DNA of 64,000 nucleotides from assembly GCA_002917075.1 (NCBI GenBank), contig NTMA01000065.1, forward strand, positions 62,001-126,000, written 5' to 3'. The notes below the pieces were generated by a model. That model was given only the letters and a program-made list of their open reading frames with translations, was not told the origin of the DNA and ran no database searches. Position 1 is the first letter of the stretch; every line of letters starts with the position of its first letter. A program made the translations under genes and the position numbers. The stretch comes from Hawksworthiomyces lignivorus. Lineage: Eukaryota; Ascomycota; Sordariomycetes; Ophiostomatales; Ophiostomataceae. Positions 57,394 through 64,000 of this stretch are shown piece after piece.

Positions 57394-58761
57394 ATGGCTC
57401 CGCCTACGGATGAAGAGAAGGAGAGGCTACGTGCTGGCATCCTGGAGCAACTCGCACCCACCCAGTATGCTTGCTCTGGGCTCTCAGAACTAACCAATGG
57501 AACCACAAACTTTGTATTCCGCGGCCTTTTACGGGAGCCCCTTCACAATGGGTCCAGAAGCATTATAATCAAGCACACGCCAGATTATGCCGCTGGCAAC
57601 AAAAGCTTTGCCCTAGACGTCAATCGATGTGTGAGTTAAAACTAGCATCCCTTGGTCTTGAGGTTCCTTTGCTCTGAGAACATGTCCTCACGACCGACGT
57701 AGGTCTTTGAAGAATCGATGCTACATGCTCTGAATAATTTCCCGCAGACAGAACAAGGGAGTAGCGCACCAGAAGCAGCATTCGAAGCAAAGACACCAAA
57801 GTTGTATTGGTTCAGTCGGGAAACAAACGTTCAAATCCTTGAGGACTTCCGTGAGACCACAGATTTGAAGAACCTCCTGCTTGCCCCTGTGCAGCCTGGT
57901 CAACAAAACCAACTGTCTCGCAACCCAGCCGTAGGCGTATCCATTGGTCGTGCTTTGGGATTGTGGCTGCTGTCCTTCCATGCATGGACATCGGCACCGG
58001 ACCAGGCCAGTCAGAGGCGGCAACTCGGAAGCAACGAGGCGATGCGCAAGCTCAAGTACCGGATAACCTATGACGCGCTTATTCGAATCATTTCTGAGTT
58101 TCCCGACGTGATCAAAGACCACAAGTCCACCTTAGAAGATGTGCAGGCTATGGCGGCTGAGGAATTTGCAAGACTCCCTGTTGAGAACAATCGACATGAT
58201 GAGAATTGGGTTACTATTCACGGTGACTTCTGGTCAGGCAAGTACGTGTTGCTCCTTCATTCATTTGCCTTCCGGCGCCTGGCCTGCTTGAGCTGGACGT
58301 GTTGCTCACAAATAAACAGCATCTTGCTACCAAATGAGACTCCGTCCGTGCAAGACAGCTCTGCGAGACAGCAACTCTTTGTTGTCGACTGGGAATTTGC
58401 TCAGTACGGTCACCGCGCGTACGACCTTGGCCAATTGATTGGAGACTTGCTGGAAAGGAACCATTTTCGTGGCGCAAAAGCTGCACTTGACATCATCGAT
58501 GGTTTTGCTGGAGGATATGGTTTCGACAGGAGGCAAGACGACGATGACCTGGCCTTTCGAACTGCTATCCACGCCGGTGTGCAATTGATTTGCTGCTATA
58601 TCCGCCGCGCTCCAACCGGTCCTCTACCAGGAACGCTGGAACAGACCACAGATGCTATGCGGCTCGGCGCTGATCTCGTCAGCAATGGGTGGAAGAGAAA
58701 CAGAACATGGTTTAAAAACAGCGCACTTGCCAAGCTCTTCCAGAAGAGCGAACTAAGTTAG
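57394..58761 (+). CDS. APH/choline-kinase-fold phosphotransferase of unknown substrate
   Basis: Three exons: 57394-57630, 57703-58241, 58320-58761 (405 aa). Intron 1 is GTGAGT..TAG, phase 0. Intron 2 (58242-58319, 78 nt) is a multiple of three without a stop, so reading through it would insert 26 residues into the catalytic loop; splicing restores HGDFWSGNILL. Motifs: glycine-rich TNGTTNFVFRG, lysine in SIIIKHTPDYA, catalytic HGD at 252-254 with the following Asn, and VVDWEFAQYGHRAYDLG for the metal aspartate. This is the phosphotransferase fold shared by aminoglycoside kinases, choline kinases and fructosamine kinases; in fungi most members have no known substrate. Cytosolic by appearance. 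Confidence 0.86.
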
Positions 58762-59948
<1,187 letters not shown>

Positions 59949-60490
59949 CCTGGAGGGATGCGAGTGATGTTTCCTGGGCTCCTTGCCTTTGGCATGTTCC
60001 TTGTAGGAGTCCCACATGTCATAAACACCACAATTTTGAGCAGAAACCCTAGTTGGTACTACCTCTCATTTCTGAAGCCAGCAGCCCTATTGGATCCGAA
60101 GTGGTTCTATCTTCTTTGGGCAGCCACGCTTGTTGTCGTGTCCGCCCCACGGATACAATTTCAGGCCTTATTAGAAAGCAAGTGCTTGTCAGCGTCTTGG
60201 TCGAATCTCCTTTGGATTATATTTAATTCATGGCCCACTCTTATGGACTGTTGGAGACAACCCGTATACACTTGCAGGGTGTCGTAGGGGATCCGCGCAG
60301 GATACATGCGGATTGACAGGCTTTATCCGGAAGCATACAACAACATACGGCCCTCTAGGATTGAAATCACTTTTATTCTTACTTTTATTTTTCTTTTGCC
60401 TTTGAATTTATGCGTGGCCCAAATTATCACCTCGATTTTTGACCTACCGAGTATTAGCCTAGGGCATTAACTCTACCGGAAAAGCTTATA
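59949..60490 (+). pseudogene. Relic of an acyltransferase-3-family membrane protein
   Basis: Three frames in succession resemble the C-terminal part of fungal acyltransferase 3 proteins: FPGLLAFGMFLVG..WFYLLWAATLVVVSAPR in the first, CQRLGRISFGLYLIHGPLLW with TVGDNPYTLAG in the second, and VAQIITSIFDLPSISL near the end in the third. At least two frameshifts and several stops make it non-functional. The N-terminal half of the family is absent; the left edge abuts the TPR relic. Confidence 0.7.
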
Positions 60491-61780
60491 GATGTAAAGA
60501 AGCTATCAGAATCATCTAGTTCTGTAAATATTTGTATTCTTCGGTGTAGCGTTTTTCTTTAGGAAGGAAATCAAGCAGACATTAGTAGATTGGTACCTGA
60601 GCATATTATTTATTATTAAACAATTCTACTTCAAGGCTGTTAAGATGCAGATAATTTCTCCCTGTGTAAGTGGACAAAAACTGGGCCTTCATACGATTGA
60701 GAAGCATATGCCTTCGCGAGTTCTAGAGTTTATTCTACATATTACCAATGCAGCACGTCTTACTCTTGAGACAAATTAAAATGACACTGTGAAAAGATGA
60801 TTGTATTCTCATAGTTCGCCCGTTGGCTGGTCTCTAATTCTAAACAATCGGTTGTTGAAATTCTCATGGACAACTCGTAGTGCACTCTAATTGAAAGAAG
60901 GAAAGGAAAAACCACGGTATTCAGTTCAAGGCTGCTCGGCTCAATAAACTGAGCAGTTCTATCTACTATAGGAAGATAATAAAGTGGAATGGAGCTTTTT
61001 TTATTTATTTATTTTTTTTTAAAAAAAAAAAAGAGCTTCGTGTTATAGTCGTCAAGGGTCGGCCAATCAGCAATAAGGAAAACTCTACATTTCCGAAAGA
61101 CATTAAACCCAGGGACACAATAGCATGTATAGACTAAAGAGATAATGCTGGATTATACGGAGTAGACTAAGGTTTAATCTATTTTGTAGCCGAGAAGAAA
61201 TAATTTCTTTAGTTGGGTTATATATTAGACCAAAACCCAGTAATATTAACGACATAGATTTAGAAAACTTAGAAAAGGATAATAAAACTGAAATAAAAGT
61301 AACAGAGAGAAGAAGATATAACACGTCTCTTGGGGAAATACGGGGTTATTTTAGCACTGCCGGAATAACATATCTATCTGCAGCCAGAGTTGAGCTCGGG
61401 GCAGAGCGCCCAAACGGGATCCTTCTATGGGTTTCATCTGAAAAAAAAAAAACGCCTTGGAGTTAGATTTTGGGGTTTCATAGCGTTGCAGCCCTGGCAG
61501 CTGTGTCAACATTTTCCGATTGGCTATTCTGACCATGTATGTTGCTGTCATTTAGGTTCCTTCCATGTTGTGGGCAGCAGCAATTACCCTGGTGTTGAAG
61601 ACAACAACTGTTTGTTGTAGAATTGTCTATTCCCTAATACAACTAGCGTTCGGTAAAAGGCTAGGGTGTGCTGTGTACTTTAGATAGATATGCGGTTTAG
61701 TGTAGCCTTTGGGCGTCACTGAATTTACGTCGAACGCAGGGACTTTTATGAATAGCAGGATAGCGGCAACAGGAGGCCCA
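60491..61780. other. AT-rich gene-free region
   Basis: Low-complexity T/A runs, including T-rich then A-rich sequence at about 60996-61033. No domain-bearing frame on either strand. Confidence 0.55.
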
Positions 61781-63040
61781 TTAAGAGCTGAGATTCAATT
61801 CTGGATAGTCTGGTATCTGCCTCTGATAGTTCTCTTCTCCCTGGGCGGTGGGAAACATTGGCACGAGCTTCGACACCATCCAAATCAGTGTGTTCACTGC
61901 CCAAACGCCAACTTTCGACGACGGAAAGAACATGCCGAGCTGAGGGAGCCGCTGGCATTCGTCTATGACAGGCCGCATCTTTGCCTCATACGTCTGCAGC
62001 GCTCCCGTTACGTTGTTCCCCTGTCGCGCCAGCTCCCCTGCGAGGATGTACGCGCCCATGAGGGAGAGGTTGGTTCCCAGTCCGGTAAAAGGGCTAGCGC
62101 AGTAGCCGGCGTCGCCGACAAGCACGACGCGGCCAGCGTGAAGCTGCTTCATTTTGATTTGCCCCAGCTCGCTGGCGTAGAATTCCGTCGCGACCTTCAG
62201 ACCGGCGAGAACTCGCTCGTTTTGCCAGTCCAAATCTCTGAATTCTTCCGCAAAGGCATCTTTCTGCCGGTCCGGCTGTTCTTTGTAGGATTGCTTTATT
62301 TTGGAGGAGTCTTTCTTGGTAAAGAGCAAGACACCCGTGACGTCGCGACCGCTCGGTCGTGTGACAATGATGCTTCTCCCGGGGGATAGATGGGCTTTTG
62401 CCACGGTGCCTTCGTCTTCGACTCGTGGCATATCAAAATATGCAGCGTGGACGCCGATGCTTTTGAACGCCGCATTGCTGACCTCGGAGCCGAAGGCGAG
62501 CCGCCGTGTGCGTGAATGCTGTCCATCTGCGCCGACGACAAGATCATAGCGCTCTGTTCGGTCATCCGAAAAAGTGACATCGACACTGTCGGAGCGCTGA
62601 TCAAGGGCCGCGATTGTTTGGCCGAACACGTAGTGCAAGCCATTCTTGCCCGATTTTCCCCGGAGCTTTGCCTCCTGTCGGATGCTGGCATCATACAGAA
62701 TTTGCACCATGTCGCCGCGCATGATCTCGTGCTCGCTCGTCAGGCCCGGGCGTTGTTCGCCAGAAGCCCTAGCTCCAAAATAGGCTATCTGGTCTCCCGC
62801 AGGGCCCACCATCTCTGTGCCCGTCTCGTTGACGCAGTGCGATTTCACTGAGTCTAGAAGATCCATCTTCCTCAGAATGTAAGGAGCCTGGTTCTTCAGG
62901 TCAATCTGCTGTCCTTCGGCCCTCAGGGAGAGGCTGCGCTCCACGACGGTAACATTGTGCAGAGGGTTCGAATTTCGCAGAAGCATTGCCAAGGCCGGGC
63001 CGGAGACACCTGCTCCCACTATGAGAATCTTGAGAGCCAT
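61781..63040 (-). CDS. FAD-dependent monooxygenase
   Basis: Single exon, 419 aa from ATG 63040 (MALKILIVGAG); an upstream in-frame ATG at 63091 would spoil the N-terminal beta strand of the FAD fold. Motifs: GXGXXG dinucleotide site (VGAGVSGPALA, residues 8-18), the conserved arginine region LRAEGQQIDLK, the DG motif VVGADGQHSRTR, and the GD motif VVLVGDAGYCASPFTGLGTN. This is the class A aromatic hydroxylase/TetX-like family that uses FAD and NAD(P)H to hydroxylate small organic molecules. No PTS1 (ends LNLSS). A C-terminal hydrophobic stretch (VGVWAVNTLIWMVSKLVPMF) is notable. It is divergent from a Zn2Cys6 regulator, as in many small catabolic or secondary-metabolism modules. Confidence 0.9.
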   Translation of the reverse strand: MALKILIVGAGVSGPALAMLLRNSNPLHNVTVVERSLSLRAEGQQIDLKNQAPYILRKMDLLDSVKSHCVNETGTEMVGPAGDQIAYFGARASGEQRPGLTSEHEIMRGDMVQILYDASIRQEAKLRGKSGKNGLHYVFGQTIAALDQRSDSVDVTFSDDRTERYDLVVGADGQHSRTRRLAFGSEVSNAAFKSIGVHAAYFDMPRVEDEGTVAKAHLSPGRSIIVTRPSGRDVTGVLLFTKKDSSKIKQSYKEQPDRQKDAFAEEFRDLDWQNERVLAGLKVATEFYASELGQIKMKQLHAGRVVLVGDAGYCASPFTGLGTNLSLMGAYILAGELARQGNNVTGALQTYEAKMRPVIDECQRLPQLGMFFPSSKVGVWAVNTLIWMVSKLVPMFPTAQGEENYQRQIPDYPELNLSS

Positions 63041-63520
63041 TCTGGAAGCGATGATTGTGTATTTGTATACTTCCGAAACGTTGCGACCCAAAGGATGCGT
63101 TGCTTGGAAGTCGTTAGGTCAATGTAGGCGAATTGAACCTGAGATGGATTGCCTGCGAACGAAGACACAAAAGAATAATTGCATAGTTGTCTGCTTTACA
63201 CGAGCACGAAGTGACAACAGCAGTGACTCTGCAAGATATATGTGTTAGCACACAGTGACTGAACCGTCTATTCCGGTTCGTTGCTTGATGCTCTGTCGGG
63301 CGTGTCGGGCGTGTCGGGCGTATCGGGCGTATTGACTTCTTCTGATTCGCTGGAGCGGGTTGGCGTTGGTATCATTGCTGGTTGCTCCCTATATATTCGG
63401 CCCAACGCGGTCGTCGGCCCTCACCTCCTTCATCTCCGAAACGCATCGCAATCCCGCTGCTTCTGTGTCTTTCTGCGCGAAGGGAAACACGCAAATAACC
63501 ATAATCATAATAATAAAACA
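63041..63520. promoter_or_regulatory. Divergent promoter of monooxygenase and Zn2Cys6 regulator
   Basis: 480 bp between start codons. Contains the 9-bp tandem repeat at 63294-63329. A frame from 63281 joins the regulator in phase but its extra 80 residues, translated from the repeat, are not like any regulator N-terminus. Confidence 0.5.
63294..63329. repeat. Four 9-bp tandem units (TGTCGGGCG)
   Basis: Units at 63294, 63303, 63312 and 63321; the last differs by one base. Each unit carries CGG. Confidence 0.92.
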
Positions 63521-64000
63521 ATGCAAGGCCTTGCACCAAGCCCTCGAAAACGCCGACGTCCCTTCTACTCCTGCAGCGAATGCCGCCGTCGCAAATTGCG
63601 ATGTGACCGAAAGCAGCCCTGTGGACGCTGCGTCACTCAACACGCACCGTCTTGCGAGTACACCAGCAGCTCTCCTAACATCTCCCATCAGCCGGCTTCG
63701 CTTACGCCAAGAAGCGAGCCACGGGCGCTCCCCCTTCCTCCGAGCGCTTCTTCGCTTCCCAGCAATGACTTGCCTCTCACTTCCGTCCCGATACGCGGCA
63801 TTCAGTCCAAGACCCGCGTCTTTGGCCACGGACATTGGATGAGCACCAGGCCTGTCGTAAGTGAAAACAATCCTCCTTTAGTACCCCTTATCGTCGCCTG
63901 GCTGACAATGCTTCGAGGTTTTTGATTACTCCAATGTGAAGAGTTTGGCGGGATATGGCCGAGTGATGCAGCTGGACTCGGTCGCGCAGATGATGGCGCA
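63521..64000 (+). CDS. Zn2Cys6 transcription factor (partial, runs off window)
   Basis: Exon 1 63521-63856 and exon 2 from 63918 to beyond the window end; intron GTAAGT..GAG, 61 nt, phase 0. The zinc cluster is C18, C21, C28, C34, C37, C45 in YSCSECRRRKLRCDRKQPCGRC. A Pro/Ser-rich linker follows. Exon 2 begins VFDYSNVKSLAGYGRVMQLDSVAQMMA and is open to the last base. The regulatory domain lies outside the window. It is divergent from the FAD monooxygenase and may regulate it. The donor after RPV is clear; the acceptor is the best in-phase choice. Confidence 0.82.

Noticed and set aside
58242..58319. Reading through the second intron of the kinase-like gene
   Set aside because: It is open and a multiple of three, but would insert 26 residues into the HGD catalytic loop; splicing restores the conserved Gly-Asn.
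60996..61033. T-run followed by A-run as a possible transposon end or terminator hairpin
   Set aside because: The arms are plain homopolymer with no target duplication or partner copy; treated as low complexity.
63281..63520. N-terminal extension of the last regulator encoded by the 9-bp repeat
   Set aside because: The repeat would give SGV-type runs unlike any regulator; ATG 63521 gives the zinc cluster at a usual distance from the start.

Overview
The window is nuclear DNA of a filamentous ascomycete (Pezizomycotina). Evidence: short GT-AG introns of about 50-150 nt, Zn2Cys6 regulators with fungal-type middle regions, Elongator, SEC22 and tri-snRNP genes of fungal type, a fungal MEP ammonium transporter, and peroxisomal C-terminal tripeptides. 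I cannot place it to genus. All exon joins were worked out by hand from splice sites, reading phase and family resemblance; none is confirmed by transcripts.

Layout. (1) 1.7-24.3 kb is mostly conserved, GC-rich housekeeping sequence: ELP5, a 27 kDa tri-snRNP protein, a TDP2-like phosphodiesterase, a BRCT protein, an ammonium transporter with about 4 kb of gene-free DNA upstream, a DEUBAD (Asx-homology) chromatin protein, SEC22, a zinc-binding protein ending in a CaaX box, and an MFS sugar transporter. (2) 25.5-30.7 kb holds a nitrilase followed by a nine-exon Zn2Cys6 regulator. (3) 31.1-31.9 kb is a broken acyl-protein-thioesterase-like gene. (4) 32.5-38.0 kb holds two divergent Zn2Cys6 regulators, one Ctf1-like. 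(5) 38.3-52.0 kb is a compact catabolic cluster of seven enzymes: an AtuA/DUF1446 protein, biotin-carboxylase/BCCP subunit, enoyl-CoA hydratase, carboxyltransferase subunit, MaoC hydratase, second enoyl-CoA hydratase and acyl-CoA synthetase. (6) 52.4-58.8 kb returns to GC-rich genes: a mitochondrial release-factor methyltransferase and mitochondrial leucyl-tRNA synthetase (convergent), then an APH-fold kinase. (7) 59.5-61.7 kb is AT-rich and contains three abutting gene relics. (8) 61.8-64 kb has an FAD monooxygenase divergent from a Zn2Cys6 regulator that runs off the window.

The most interesting object is the 38.3-52.0 kb cluster. Its gene content parallels the bacterial acyclic-terpene (Atu) or leucine (Liu) carboxylation routes: activate a branched acid to its CoA ester, carboxylate it with a two-subunit biotin enzyme, hydrate, and cleave. 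Six of the seven predicted proteins end in peroxisomal PTS1 tripeptides (SKL x3, AKL, ARL x2). The biotin-bearing subunit lacks one, so the sequence suggests a biotin-dependent acyl-CoA carboxylase pathway located in peroxisomes, with the alpha subunit perhaps carried in by its partner. The substrate cannot be read from the sequence. Several cluster promoters carry CGG-N8..10-CCG elements, two of them sharing a 12-bp extension, which fits control by an adjacent Zn2Cys6 regulator.
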